From the NCBI GenBank assembly GCA_027491195.1, contig JAIXWQ010000012.1, positions 248,001 through 312,000 on the forward strand: a stretch of DNA of 64,000 nt, written 5' to 3'. Below the pieces are notes generated by a model, which worked only from the letters and a program-made list of their open reading frames with translations, had not been told where the DNA came from and searched no databases. This DNA is from Cytophagaceae bacterium (GTDB lineage Bacteria; Bacteroidota; Bacteroidia; Cytophagales; Spirosomataceae). The translations under genes and the position numbers were made by a program. This document shows positions 14,889 to 24,000 of the stretch, one piece after another (position 1 is the first letter of the stretch; each line of letters starts with the position of its first letter).

Positions 14889-17117
14889 ATGAAAAAATTC
14901 CTCCTCCTGTTTTTATTGATTAGTACCTCGACTCTTTTTGCCCAAAAGAAGAATGAGAACTTCAAAATGCATATTAAGCAAAGTACAGGTGCCATTAAGA
15001 TTGACGGAGTGTTGGATGAAAATGCTTGGTTTCAGGCGGCGGCTGTCAGCGATTTCATGATGTGCAATCCCTTCGATTCCCTTTGTGCTCAGGTGCGAAC
15101 GGATGTGAAGATGACCTACGACGATAAGTATATCTATATTTCTGCGGAGTGTTTCTTGAAGGAGCCTGGCGCCTTTGTGGTGGAATCGATGAAGCGGGAC
15201 TTTAGTTTTGGGGTGAATGATAATTTTTTAGTCTTTATCGATACGTTTGAGGATAAGACGACAGGTTTTGCGTTTGGGGCGAATGCGGCCGGAGCGCAGT
15301 GGGATGGCCAAATGTCCGAAGGCGCAAAAGTGAATCTGAATTGGGATAATAAATGGGAATCGGCTACAACCTACAAGCGGGATTCCTGGATTTTCGAAGC
15401 GGCGATTCCGTTTAAATCTATTCGCTACAAGGGGAATGTGAATCGTTGGGGGATTAACTTTTCCCGTTATGATTTGAAGGCCAAAGAAAAGTCAGCTTGG
15501 GCCCCTGTTCCTCGCCAATTTCCAACCGCTTCATTAGCTTATGCTGGCGTCTTGGTTTGGGATACTCCTCCCCCTACGCCTAAAAAGAATATCTCCTTAA
15601 TTCCCTATGTGCTTTCGGGGGTAACAGCGAATTACGAAGTGAAAGATCCGGCAACGATGCGCAATCAAATTGGCGGCGATATCAAGGTAGCTATCAATTC
15701 AGGTTTAAACCTGGACATGACTTTGAATCCAGACTTTTCGCAGGTGGATGTAGATAGGCAACAAACAAACCTGGATCGATTTGAGTTATTTTATCCAGAA
15801 AAACGCCAGTTTTTTATTGAGAACTCTGATCTATTTGATGGATTCGGTACAGAAAGTATTCGACCGTTTTTCTCCAGAAGAATTGGTTTAGCCTTGAACC
15901 CGAAGACAGGTATTTATGAGCAGACGCCCATTACCTATGGGGCGCGTTTGAGTGGAAAATTAAACCAAGATTGGCGGATAGGTGCCTTGAATGTGCAGTC
16001 TGAGCGCATTGATGCAAAAGGTGTTCCTACCCAAAACTATTCGATGGTGGCTTTGCAAAGAAAGCTCTTTGCCCGCTCGAATTTTGGGGCTTATATGGTG
16101 AACAAGCAATCCTTCATTGATACGGATTTACAGCGCACAAATGGATTTCAATCCTATAACCGGGATCTAGGATTTGAATACAATCTGGCCTCGGCGGATA
16201 ATTTTTGGACAGGATCTATGTTCTATGCGAACACGATTAGTCCTTTGCAAAAAGACCGCAGTTTTTCCCAAGCTGCTTCTTTGGCTTACAAAGACAATGA
16301 TTGGTCCTTTAGCTTCAAAGAGTCGTGGGTGGGAGAGAATTACAATCCTGAAACGGGTTATGTTCCGCGTGTGAATTATTTCCAGACTCAAGTAGATGCT
16401 GGGAAGAATTTCTATCCGAAAAACAAGTCAACGAACGTGTTTTACACAACACTTTCTGCGATGACAATGAGTTATTGGAATAACCAAGGCACTTTTACAG
16501 ACAACACATCGTATGTGGCCTATGAAGGGACGATGAAAGATCGGTCTACTTTTGGAGCTTATTTGTCCTACGATTACGTAAAATTACTGTATGATTTCGA
16601 TGCGACTCGAATGGGAAATACGGCCTTGAAAAAAGGGACGGAGCATGATTGGTATGCGCTAAACATGCGCTACATGTCGTCGCCTATTAAGTTGTTCACT
16701 TATTCATTGACGTCTCGTTTTGGTGGATATTATGGTCAAGGCTGGCGTACCGGAATTACTGCTGATATCGGCTATCGCTTCCAACCTTACGGTAGTTTGT
16801 CTGTCGCAGTAGATTATAACGATATCGTGGATGTGGCTATTCCGGGAACTGAATTAAGTGCTGCGAAAAAGGTGTCGTCTAATTTTTGGATTATTCGTCC
16901 TAAAATTGACATCACTTTCTCGAATAAATTATTCTTTGCCACCTTCTTTCAGCTGAACCAGCAAACGAAAAATATCAACCTAAATGCACGTCTGCAATGG
17001 CGTTATAAACCCGCATCGGATCTGTTTTTAGTCTACACGGATAATTATTTTCCGGAGATCATGCAAATTCGTAACCGCGCTTTGGTGTTGAAATTGAATT
17101 ATTGGCTTAATTTGTAA
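14889..17117 (+). CDS. DUF5916 outer-membrane protein with CBM9-like domain
   Basis: A 742-residue protein with a signal peptide (ending near LFAQ). Residues about 30-210 resemble a family 9 carbohydrate-binding fold (IKIDGVLDENAWFQAA, then YDDKYIYISAEC). The rest is a long beta-rich region with alternating aromatic residues (NPDFSQVDVDRQQTNL, FELFYPEKRQFFIEN) ending in LVLKLNYWLNL, as expected of an outer-membrane barrel. This is the DUF5916 architecture common in Bacteroidota. The function is not established; binding or transport of a surface ligand is possible. It is followed after 21 bases by the DUF2911 gene. Confidence 0.83.
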   Translation: MKKFLLLFLLISTSTLFAQKKNENFKMHIKQSTGAIKIDGVLDENAWFQAAAVSDFMMCNPFDSLCAQVRTDVKMTYDDKYIYISAECFLKEPGAFVVESMKRDFSFGVNDNFLVFIDTFEDKTTGFAFGANAAGAQWDGQMSEGAKVNLNWDNKWESATTYKRDSWIFEAAIPFKSIRYKGNVNRWGINFSRYDLKAKEKSAWAPVPRQFPTASLAYAGVLVWDTPPPTPKKNISLIPYVLSGVTANYEVKDPATMRNQIGGDIKVAINSGLNLDMTLNPDFSQVDVDRQQTNLDRFELFYPEKRQFFIENSDLFDGFGTESIRPFFSRRIGLALNPKTGIYEQTPITYGARLSGKLNQDWRIGALNVQSERIDAKGVPTQNYSMVALQRKLFARSNFGAYMVNKQSFIDTDLQRTNGFQSYNRDLGFEYNLASADNFWTGSMFYANTISPLQKDRSFSQAASLAYKDNDWSFSFKESWVGENYNPETGYVPRVNYFQTQVDAGKNFYPKNKSTNVFYTTLSAMTMSYWNNQGTFTDNTSYVAYEGTMKDRSTFGAYLSYDYVKLLYDFDATRMGNTALKKGTEHDWYALNMRYMSSPIKLFTYSLTSRFGGYYGQGWRTGITADIGYRFQPYGSLSVAVDYNDIVDVAIPGTELSAAKKVSSNFWIIRPKIDITFSNKLFFATFFQLNQQTKNINLNARLQWRYKPASDLFLVYTDNYFPEIMQIRNRALVLKLNYWLNL

Positions 17118-17138
17118 TCAAAATAAAAAAACATCTCT

Positions 17139-17648
17139 ATGAAAAAGTATTTATTGCTATTAATTAGCTTCATCTCATTCAGCGTATTAGCGCAAAAACC
17201 AGCTCCTTCACCAGCTGCAGTAGCCTCTCAAAAAGTAGGTAACACGGAAGTAATGATCAAGTATGCACAACCTTCAGTTAAAGGTCGTTTGGTATTTGGT
17301 ACAAAAGAAGCGAAAGCTTTAGTTCCTTACGGAGAAGTATGGAGAACAGGTGCAAACGAAGCGACGATGATTGAAATTTCAAATGACATCACAGTTCAAG
17401 GCAAGACTTTAGCGAAGGGCGTTTATTCTTTATTCACTATTCCAGGTGAAACAGAATGGACGATTATCTTCAACAAAGACGCTAAAATGTGGGGTGCTTA
17501 TACCTACAAAGAGGCGAATGATGTATTACGTGTGAAGGCACGCGTTAGCGAGCACGCACACACAGAGCAATTCACAATTGGAATCACGGCAGCAGGCCAA
17601 GTGACTTTAGATTGGGATAAAGCATCCGTATCTTTTTACTTGAAATAA
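17139..17648 (+). CDS. DUF2911 family exported protein
   Basis: A 169-residue protein with a signal peptide (MKKYLLLLISFISFSVLAQ). The core shows the DUF2911 pattern: VKGRLVFG, LVPYGEVWRTGANEAT, LAKGVYSLFTIPGETEWT and a final WDKASVSFYLK. The family is widespread in Bacteroidota and has no established function; a periplasmic beta-sandwich is likely. It follows the DUF5916 gene closely and ends at a terminator, so the two may share a transcript. Confidence 0.85.
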   Translation: MKKYLLLLISFISFSVLAQKPAPSPAAVASQKVGNTEVMIKYAQPSVKGRLVFGTKEAKALVPYGEVWRTGANEATMIEISNDITVQGKTLAKGVYSLFTIPGETEWTIIFNKDAKMWGAYTYKEANDVLRVKARVSEHAHTEQFTIGITAAGQVTLDWDKASVSFYLK

Positions 17649-17663
17649 AATCAAGTACTTGAT

Positions 17664-17697
17664 AAAAAAGCGACTCAGTGATGGGTCGCTTTTTTTA
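17664..17697 (+). terminator. intrinsic terminator after DUF2911 gene
   Basis: AAAAAGCGAC and GTCGCTTTTT form a 10-bp stem around a 10-base loop, followed by further T. It lies 16 bases after the stop at 17648. Confidence 0.87.
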
Positions 17698-17710
17698 TTG
17701 CCAAAATTCG

Positions 17711-17741
17711 TTTGAATTCCACATTCCTTTGGCTATTTTTA
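17711..17741 (+). promoter_or_regulatory. candidate promoter of response-regulator gene (TTTG-N19-TATTTTTA)
   Basis: TTTG at 17711-17714 and TATTTTTA at 17734-17741 are 19 bases apart. The -7 element differs from TAnnTTTG at the last base only. It lies between the preceding terminator and ATG 17770. Confidence 0.5.
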
Positions 17742-17769
17742 CTCGCAATTGACGATAAATAAAGAATAT

Positions 17770-18138
17770 ATGAAAAAGGTATTGATAGCGGAAGATAGCT
17801 CAGTAATCCAAAATCTAGCGAAGAAGATTTTAGAATTTCAAAATTTTGAGATCCATGCCGTAAAAAACGGACAACAAGTTTTAGACGAATTAGCGAAGGC
17901 TGAGTTCGATATTATCTTGTTAGATATCAATATGCCTGTCATGGATGGTATGGATTGCGCTCGTGCGGTTCGTGCGTTAGCGGATGCTAAAAAGGCGGCA
18001 ATTCCGATGATTGCGATCACAGGAAATGCACGTAACTATTCAATGGACGATTTCAAGGCGGCTGGATTCAATGATTTCTTAGCTAAGCCTTTGAACTTTG
18101 ATTCCTTAGTTTCTCAGGTGAAAGCCTTAACAGAATAA
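17770..18138 (+). CDS. single-domain response regulator (receiver)
   Basis: A 122-residue stand-alone receiver domain. Visible residues are the acidic pocket (E8-D9), phospho-acceptor Asp in LLDINMPVMDG (D52), the switch Thr in AITGNA and the conserved Lys in FLAKPLNF. There is no output domain, so it would pass on or buffer a phosphoryl signal or bind a partner protein. No histidine kinase is nearby. ATG 17770 is preferred to an in-frame TTG seven codons earlier. The MBL-fold gene follows after 4 bases. Confidence 0.9.
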   Translation: MKKVLIAEDSSVIQNLAKKILEFQNFEIHAVKNGQQVLDELAKAEFDIILLDINMPVMDGMDCARAVRALADAKKAAIPMIAITGNARNYSMDDFKAAGFNDFLAKPLNFDSLVSQVKALTE

Positions 18139-18142
18139 TCCC

Positions 18143-18913
18143 ATGTCCCCTACCAAGGTAACGTTTTTAGGAACGGGAACTTCGCAGGGGATTCCGATGA
18201 TTGCTTGTGGATGTGCGGTATGTAAATCCACAGACGAGCGCGATAAGCGGCTCCGGGTTTCGATGCATATCGAAATAGGAGGGAAGAGTTTCATCATTGA
18301 TACAGGTCCAGATTTTCGTCAGCAAGTGCTACGTGCTGGAATTACTCGTTTGGATGCTGTTTTATATACCCACGAACACAAAGACCATACGGCAGGTATG
18401 GATGATGTGAGAGGGTTTAATTTCCACCAGCAGTCTTCTATCCCGCTATACGCGAGGGCACAAGTCATTGAGCAGTTGAAACGGGAGTTTTCGTATGCTT
18501 TTGGCGATAATAAATACCCCGGAGTTCCTGAAATTGATGTGTATGAGATCGATGGCCAGCCCTTTACCGTTCAAGGAATCGACGTTCAGCCCATTTTCGT
18601 AAAACACTATTACCTGGATGTGTTGGGATTCCGTTTTGGCAAGTTTGCCTATGTTACGGATGCGAATTTTATAGCCCCAGAGGAACAAGATAAACTACGA
18701 GATTTAGATGTGTTGGTGATTAATGCCTTGCGAAAAACATCTCATGTTTCTCATTTTACACTAGCCGAAGCACTCGAATTAATTGCAGATTTAAAGCCTA
18801 AAAAGGCCTACATCACCCACATTAGTCATCAAATGGGCTTACATGCGGATGTAATCTCCGAATTGCCCCCGAACGTTTCATTAGCCTACGATGGGCTTAC
18901 CTTAGACTTTTAA
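18143..18913 (+). CDS. MBL-fold metallohydrolase, PhnP-like
   Basis: A 256-residue metallo-beta-lactamase-fold hydrolase. The start VTFLGTGTSQGIPMIACGC and CAVCKS match the PhnP-like group, which includes cyclic phosphodiesterases. Metal ligands are seen in THEHKDHTAG (HxHxDH) and in later blocks FVKHYYLD, YVTDANF and ITHISHQ. There is no signal peptide. Substrate is not evident, and no phosphonate genes are nearby, so the phn role should not be assumed. It is packed between the receiver gene and a HAD phosphatase gene (1-base gap). Confidence 0.85.
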   Translation: MSPTKVTFLGTGTSQGIPMIACGCAVCKSTDERDKRLRVSMHIEIGGKSFIIDTGPDFRQQVLRAGITRLDAVLYTHEHKDHTAGMDDVRGFNFHQQSSIPLYARAQVIEQLKREFSYAFGDNKYPGVPEIDVYEIDGQPFTVQGIDVQPIFVKHYYLDVLGFRFGKFAYVTDANFIAPEEQDKLRDLDVLVINALRKTSHVSHFTLAEALELIADLKPKKAYITHISHQMGLHADVISELPPNVSLAYDGLTLDF

Positions 18914-18914
18914 T

Positions 18915-19562
18915 ATGTCCTATAAAGCTGTTTTATTCGATATGGATGGCGTGATTGTAGATAATCTACCGTATCACGTGGAGGCTTGGTTGCTGTTTTG
19001 CGAGCGAAATTCCATCCCCCTAACGAAAGAGGTGTTTTACAAGGAACTGAATGGGATGAATTCGAAGGACACCTTCGAGTGGTTTTATAAAAAAGAGATG
19101 ACGCGTGCTGAGGTAGAGGTGTTAGAAGAGGAGAAGGAATTGTTGTACCGGGAATTTTATGCGGCGCACAGAAAACCAGCGGAAGGGCTTTTAGAATTTT
19201 TACAAGAATTGCGATCAAGAGGAATAAAAACGGCCTTAGCTACTTCAGCAGGGCCTGGAAATATTGATTTTATAGTGGATGGCTTAGGAATTCGGGATCA
19301 ATTTGATGCCATCATTGGTGGTGCTGAGGTGACGAAAGGAAAGCCTGATCCAGAAATTTATATAAAAGCAGCAGCCCTCGTGGGTGTTGCGCCTAGCGAT
19401 TGTTGGGTGATCGAAGATTCCTTACAAGGAATTGCTTCAGGGCTCGCAGCTGGTGCTCGGGTGGTGGGGATTACAACGTCTCACACCGCAGAAGAATTAG
19501 CAAATACCCAGGTGATTGCCCCTAATTTTGTTGACTTATTTGCTAAAATAGCTGACCTATGA
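18915..19562 (+). CDS. HAD-family hydrolase, beta-phosphoglucomutase-like
   Basis: A 215-residue HAD subfamily IA protein. It has motif I FDMDGVIVDN, motif II ATSAG, the GKPDPEIY Lys block and motif IV VIEDSLQGI. The inserted helical cap (about 17-85) matches the beta-phosphoglucomutase/sugar phosphatase group. It is likely to act on a small sugar phosphate, but the substrate is unknown. Its stop overlaps the start of the next gene (ATGA), which suggests translational coupling. Confidence 0.87.
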   Translation: MSYKAVLFDMDGVIVDNLPYHVEAWLLFCERNSIPLTKEVFYKELNGMNSKDTFEWFYKKEMTRAEVEVLEEEKELLYREFYAAHRKPAEGLLEFLQELRSRGIKTALATSAGPGNIDFIVDGLGIRDQFDAIIGGAEVTKGKPDPEIYIKAAALVGVAPSDCWVIEDSLQGIASGLAAGARVVGITTSHTAEELANTQVIAPNFVDLFAKIADL

Positions 19563-22162
19563 AAAAATTACTACTGTTGCTTTTGTTGATTTGTTCGGCA
19601 ACCTATGCTCAGAAAGGTCGCTATAAAATGGAGATGGTGCCGGGTAAAATGATCGAGGAATACACGCCGGAATACCTAGGATTGAAACGAGATTTACCGG
19701 TAGGGTATACCGAATCGATGCGGGCTATTTTAGCAGAAGCAGCCGCCATCAAAGTACAATCTAGTACCCAAACCAAAGCATCCGCAAACATCGTAGTGAC
19801 CTACGAAACAGTTCCTCCTGCAGATGTAAAAGCAGTTTTTGAGAAGGCAGCAGCGACCTGGTCTACCGTTTTTTCTTCGGATGTTCCCATTCATGTGAAT
19901 GTAAAATGGGCTTCTTTGTCTGCGAACGTATTAGGAAGTGCGGGAGCCTCCGTGAATGTCCGAAATTTCGTAGGAGCGAACCGATTGAATACCTTTTATC
20001 CGATTGCTTTGGCAGAGAAAATGGCCCACAAAAATTTGAATGGAACGAATCCAGATATTGTGGCCACATTTAATTCAGACTTTACCGCTTGGTACATCGG
20101 AACAGATGGCGTGCCGACCATTAATCAAATAGACCTTTATTCTGTTGTTTTGCACGAAATGGGGCATGGTTTAGGTTTCATTGGTCAAGTGAGTGTAGAC
20201 AATGGTGAGGCGGGTTACAGTTACCCAGGGATATTTGATCAATCCATGGTGAACGCCGCGAACGTTGCCTTGATGGATACGAATAGCTTCAAGAATCCTT
20301 CTGCGGCACTTTATACGCAGGTGACTTCGGGTAAAATCAATCTGTCTTCACCCTCGATTTTACGAAATAACGGGAGTGCAGGTAAATTGTACACCCCATC
20401 CACTTACTCAGCTGGATCAAGTATCTACCACGTTGATCAGGTGAAATACAAGGTAGGCGATGAGAATGCCTTGATGACTCCCCAAATCGCTCGCGGAGAG
20501 ATTACCCGGAGCATTGGCCCGATTGTGACTTCCGCCTTTAATGATTTTGGTTGGTATTCATCAAATTTAATTGGAGAGGAATATATCGATACGGAAGATC
20601 AGGCGAACGATAAAGTTTTTTCGGTGAAGGTGTATTCGGATACGCTTTGGGAAGAATCATCTCTGAAACTCTATTTAGCCATTAATTCAAACACCTTTAA
20701 CCCGGTGTCTGCTTTTACGAAAACAGGGAATACCTATTCTTATACTTTACCAAAGAATGCCATCGCAAGAAATATAAAGTATTACTGGTATGCAGAGGAG
20801 AAATCGGGTAAGAAATTTGTGACGCCGGCGGAGGCCCCAGTGATCTCTGGGACGCGTTTTGGCAGCTTTTTTGAGTTTAATATTGCGCCTGATACCACGA
20901 AGCCAGAGGTCGTTTATTCGAATCCGCTGAAGTATATTTTCAGTTCTCAAACCTCGGTCCCATTACCCACTTTATTAGCGGCGGATAATATTGGAATCGA
21001 CACGGTCTATATGGAATATTCCATCAATAGTGGTGCTGCGGTGCGTAAAGGATTTACTAAGGTGCCAGGATTATCCTTCAGTTATACGAATAGTTTTGAG
21101 TTTGCTTCTGGTTTATTGAAAGCGGGTGATGTGGTGAAATACCGCATTATTGTAAAGGATAAGGCCAAAACAACAAATACCGTCACCCTCCCAGCCACAG
21201 GCACGTATGATTTTACGGTCATAGGTTTACAATCTGTCGCGGCGAATTACAAACAGAATTTCGATACGCCTCCTACTGCAGATTTTTATTTAAAAGGGTT
21301 CTCATTTGCTCAACCGTCTGGATTTAGTTCCTCCGGTTTACATAGTGCACATCCTTATGCAGATGGCTCGGAGGAGTCCTACAATGGGGCAGGAGGCTCT
21401 GACAAGTTCACGAATAGTGACGCGATTCTTTTAAAACCTATCACTGTTCGAGCGGACACAGCGAGAATATATTTCGATGAGGTGGTGTTAGTGGAACCTG
21501 GTGAAGCTGGGGCATCTTTCTTAAATCAAGATGGTTCAGTAAACCGTAGTTTCTATGATTACGTAATCGTTCAGGCTTCGAATGATAATGGCAAAAATTG
21601 GTATAATTTAATCAATGGCTGGGATTCGAATTTCTCTACGACTTGGTTGAATGCCTATAATACAGGTTTTGATGCCGCAGGGAATTCCTCCGGTGTAGGA
21701 ACCTCTACCTTATTCAAAAAACGCGAAATCGATATTCTTTCCTCAGGTAAGTTTAAGGCTGGAGATCAACTCGTTTTCCGATTCCGTTTACATGCAGACG
21801 TAGGTGCGCATGGCTGGGGCTGGGCCATTGATAATTTAAATATCCAAGGCTCGGTGGCTCCACCACCTCCCCCTTTAGTACTTGCGACTGAACCGATGTC
21901 TTTAGTGCCGGAATTACAAGTATCCCCTAATCCCACTTCTCGCGTAGTTCGCGTGCAATTAGGACTAGCTTCACCGAACGAAGAGGTGCGTTTGGGAATT
22001 CTAGGTTCGCAAGGTCAATGGGTGCAGCAGGAAACGTTACAGGTGAAAGGCAGCTTTTTAGATAAGCAAATGGATATTTCTTCTTTGCCAGCTGGAACGT
22101 ATTTTGTTCAAGTGATGACGAATAGAAATGTATATAATAAGCGAATTATTGTGGTTCGCTAA
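19559..22162 (+). CDS. T9SS-secreted metalloprotease-like protein
   Basis: An 867-residue protein with a signal peptide (ending near ATYAQ). It has a zinc-protease motif, HEMGHGLGFIG at H199-H203, and a C-terminal type IX secretion sorting domain (VSPNPTSR, DISSLPAGTYFVQV, final KRIIVVR). In a metzincin the third ligand would follow as HExxHxxGxxH, but here that position is Gly. A later block, SIYHVDQ (H291) before NALMTP, resembles the alternate ligand region of bacterial HExGHGLGF proteins. The middle (about 340-560) looks like beta-sandwich modules, and 580-760 like a lectin or jelly-roll module. It is likely a surface or secreted protease, with substrate unknown. Confidence 0.82.
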   Translation: MKKLLLLLLLICSATYAQKGRYKMEMVPGKMIEEYTPEYLGLKRDLPVGYTESMRAILAEAAAIKVQSSTQTKASANIVVTYETVPPADVKAVFEKAAATWSTVFSSDVPIHVNVKWASLSANVLGSAGASVNVRNFVGANRLNTFYPIALAEKMAHKNLNGTNPDIVATFNSDFTAWYIGTDGVPTINQIDLYSVVLHEMGHGLGFIGQVSVDNGEAGYSYPGIFDQSMVNAANVALMDTNSFKNPSAALYTQVTSGKINLSSPSILRNNGSAGKLYTPSTYSAGSSIYHVDQVKYKVGDENALMTPQIARGEITRSIGPIVTSAFNDFGWYSSNLIGEEYIDTEDQANDKVFSVKVYSDTLWEESSLKLYLAINSNTFNPVSAFTKTGNTYSYTLPKNAIARNIKYYWYAEEKSGKKFVTPAEAPVISGTRFGSFFEFNIAPDTTKPEVVYSNPLKYIFSSQTSVPLPTLLAADNIGIDTVYMEYSINSGAAVRKGFTKVPGLSFSYTNSFEFASGLLKAGDVVKYRIIVKDKAKTTNTVTLPATGTYDFTVIGLQSVAANYKQNFDTPPTADFYLKGFSFAQPSGFSSSGLHSAHPYADGSEESYNGAGGSDKFTNSDAILLKPITVRADTARIYFDEVVLVEPGEAGASFLNQDGSVNRSFYDYVIVQASNDNGKNWYNLINGWDSNFSTTWLNAYNTGFDAAGNSSGVGTSTLFKKREIDILSSGKFKAGDQLVFRFRLHADVGAHGWGWAIDNLNIQGSVAPPPPPLVLATEPMSLVPELQVSPNPTSRVVRVQLGLASPNEEVRLGILGSQGQWVQQETLQVKGSFLDKQMDISSLPAGTYFVQVMTNRNVYNKRIIVVR

Positions 22163-22183
22163 GGCCTAGCAAAGCTTTTTACG

Positions 22184-22191
22184 TATCTTTG
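22184..22191 (+). promoter_or_regulatory. -7 element (TATCTTTG) upstream of accD
   Basis: A perfect TAnnTTTG match 26 bases before the accD ATG. No convincing -33 TTG lies at the usual distance, so it is a candidate only. Confidence 0.45.
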
Positions 22192-22217
22192 CAGTCTGAA
22201 TCATTAAATGTAGCATT

Positions 22218-23060
22218 ATGTCTTGGTTTTCAAGAAAAGAAAAAGGAATTGTAACCCCCACAGCTTCTAAATTAGATGCTCCGGATGGATTGTGGTACCA
22301 ATGTCCTTCTTGTAAAAAAGCGATTCATACGCGCGAACACCGCTTGTTTGCCTATACGTGTTCGAGTTGCAACTACCACGAAAAAATAGGTTCACAAGAT
22401 TATTTCGAGTTATTGTTCGATAATTCTCTTTACACGGAATTAGACCCAATGATGGGTTCTGGTGATCCATTGGAGTTTACAGATACGAAAAAATATACGG
22501 ATCGCATCAAAGCGACGGAATATAACACGGGCCTAAAGGATGCCGTTAGAACCGCTTACGGTGAAATCAATGGTTTGCCTATTTGTATTTCAGCGATGGA
22601 CTTTAATTTCATCGGTGGATCGATGGGGTCTGTGGTAGGAGAGAAGATTACTCGCGGTATGCGTCACTCTTTAGAGACTGGCAAGCCTTTCTTGATGATC
22701 TCTCGCTCCGGTGGTGCTCGTATGATGGAGGCTGGTTTTTCTTTAATGCAGATGGCCAAAACCTCTTCCTTAATCGCCCTCCTCGCTGAAGCAAAAATTC
22801 CTTATATCTCTTTAATGACGAACCCTACGACGGGTGGTGTGACGGCTTCTTTCGCGATGCTTGGCGACTTCAATATCGCAGAGCCAGGTGCCCTAATCGG
22901 TTTTGCTGGTCCTCGTGTGATTAAAGAAACCATCGGTAAAGATTTGCCTAAAGGATTCCAAAGCGCCGAATTCGTCGAAGAACACGGCTTCCTAGATTTC
23001 ATCGTAGATCGCAAAGATTTAAAAGACAAATTGAGTTCCTTGTTAGGGATGTTGAAATAG
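22218..23060 (+). CDS. accD: acetyl-CoA carboxylase carboxyltransferase subunit beta
   Basis: Transfers the carboxyl group from biotin to acetyl-CoA to make malonyl-CoA, together with AccA. The 280-residue protein has the N-terminal zinc ribbon (CPSCKK, then CSSCNY), followed by the crotonase-like core. Signature blocks are AMDFNFIGGSMGSVVGEK, SRSGGARMMEAG, MTNPTTGGVTASFAMLGD and GFAGPRVI. Length is normal. It stands alone; accB and accC are at 48.6-50.4 kb in this window and accA is not seen. Two terminators follow. Confidence 0.96.
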   Translation: MSWFSRKEKGIVTPTASKLDAPDGLWYQCPSCKKAIHTREHRLFAYTCSSCNYHEKIGSQDYFELLFDNSLYTELDPMMGSGDPLEFTDTKKYTDRIKATEYNTGLKDAVRTAYGEINGLPICISAMDFNFIGGSMGSVVGEKITRGMRHSLETGKPFLMISRSGGARMMEAGFSLMQMAKTSSLIALLAEAKIPYISLMTNPTTGGVTASFAMLGDFNIAEPGALIGFAGPRVIKETIGKDLPKGFQSAEFVEEHGFLDFIVDRKDLKDKLSSLLGMLK

Positions 23061-23093
23061 AAAAAAGCCAGCTGATGAAGCTGGCTTTTTTAT
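23061..23093 (+). terminator. intrinsic terminator after accD
   Basis: AAAAAAGCCAGC, loop TGATGAA or similar, GCTGGCTTTTTT, directly after the stop at 23060. The stem is about 12 bp with a T run. Confidence 0.88.
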
Positions 23094-23103
23094 TTATAAT
23101 CTC

Positions 23104-23137
23104 AAAAAAAAGCCCACTATCTCTAGCGGGCTTTTTT
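23104..23137 (-). terminator. terminator shared by convergent genes, serving the zinc-ribbon gene
   Basis: A stem AAAAAAGCCC with GGGCTTTTTT around a loop of about 12 bases, flanked by A and T runs. It is usable on both strands. It lies 20 bases past the stop of the minus-strand zinc-ribbon gene and is a second barrier for accD transcripts. Confidence 0.8.
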
Positions 23138-23156
23138 ATTCTATTTTCTATTGAAA

Positions 23157-23963
23157 TTACTCAGCGGCCACAACTTCTTTCGTAGCTGCTTTAGCGCGAG
23201 ATTTCTTTTCTTTTTCTGGAGCTGGAATTACATCTTCCACACCTGCAAATACACGTCCGCAATGCTCGCAAACTAAGATTTTCTTCTTGTCTTTGATATC
23301 AGTTTGACGTTGTGGAGGTACTGAGCTGAAACATCCGCCACAAGCACCACGCTTTACAAGAACAACTGCTAAGCCGTTGCGTGCGTTATCGCGTAATTTT
23401 GTGTATGATTTGAAAAGACGCTCATCTACAGATTTAACTGCTTTCTCGCGGTCTTTTAATGATTTTTGCTCGTCTTCCTCGCTTTCAGCGATGATTACTT
23501 GTAATTCGTTTTGTTTGATCTCAAGATCTTTCTTGCGCTCAAATAAGTTTGATTCAACTGAAGCGATTTCGTCGTTTTTGTTCAAAACTTTGAAGTCGAT
23601 TTCTTTGATACGCTTGTCCGCAATCTCCATTTCGATTCCTTGCAATTCAATTTCCTTAGAAATTGCATCGAATTCGCGGTTATTACGCACATTCATTTGT
23701 TGTTCCTTGTACTTAATAATTAAGTTATCGGAATTTTTCTTTGCGATTCTGTAGTTAGCGATTTGCTCTTCAAAATCAGCCACATCTTGCTGGAATTTAG
23801 CCAAACGAGTCTCTAAACCCATGATCTCATCTTCAAGATCACGAACTTCTTCCGGTAAATCACCGCGTACTTTACGAATGCTATCTAGATTAGTATCGAT
23901 TGTTTGAAGCTTTAAAAGGGCCTCTAACTTTTGGGCAATTGTTGTTTCGGTAACTGTAGCCAT
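23157..23963 (-). CDS. coiled-coil protein with C4 zinc ribbon
   Basis: A 268-residue protein. Residues about 10-185 are a long, highly charged coiled coil. Then comes a zinc ribbon with two CxxC pairs (CGGCFSS and CEHCGRVF, about 207-243), then a Lys/Ala-rich tail. This is the DUF164/CT398-like zinc-ribbon family, predicted to bind nucleic acid or protein; no precise role is established. It is 37 bases downstream of the Nif3-like gene, a pairing often seen in Bacteroidota, so they are probably co-transcribed. Confidence 0.85.
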   Translation of the reverse strand: MATVTETTIAQKLEALLKLQTIDTNLDSIRKVRGDLPEEVRDLEDEIMGLETRLAKFQQDVADFEEQIANYRIAKKNSDNLIIKYKEQQMNVRNNREFDAISKEIELQGIEMEIADKRIKEIDFKVLNKNDEIASVESNLFERKKDLEIKQNELQVIIAESEEDEQKSLKDREKAVKSVDERLFKSYTKLRDNARNGLAVVLVKRGACGGCFSSVPPQRQTDIKDKKKILVCEHCGRVFAGVEDVIPAPEKEKKSRAKAATKEVVAAE

Positions 23964-24000
23964 TATTCTAATTTATTTGAATTGTCTAACCTCTCTCATG

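Noticed and set aside
18143-18913. Calling the MBL-fold gene phnP
   Set aside because: Only the fold and general family match; no phosphonate genes are nearby, so the specific symbol is not supported.
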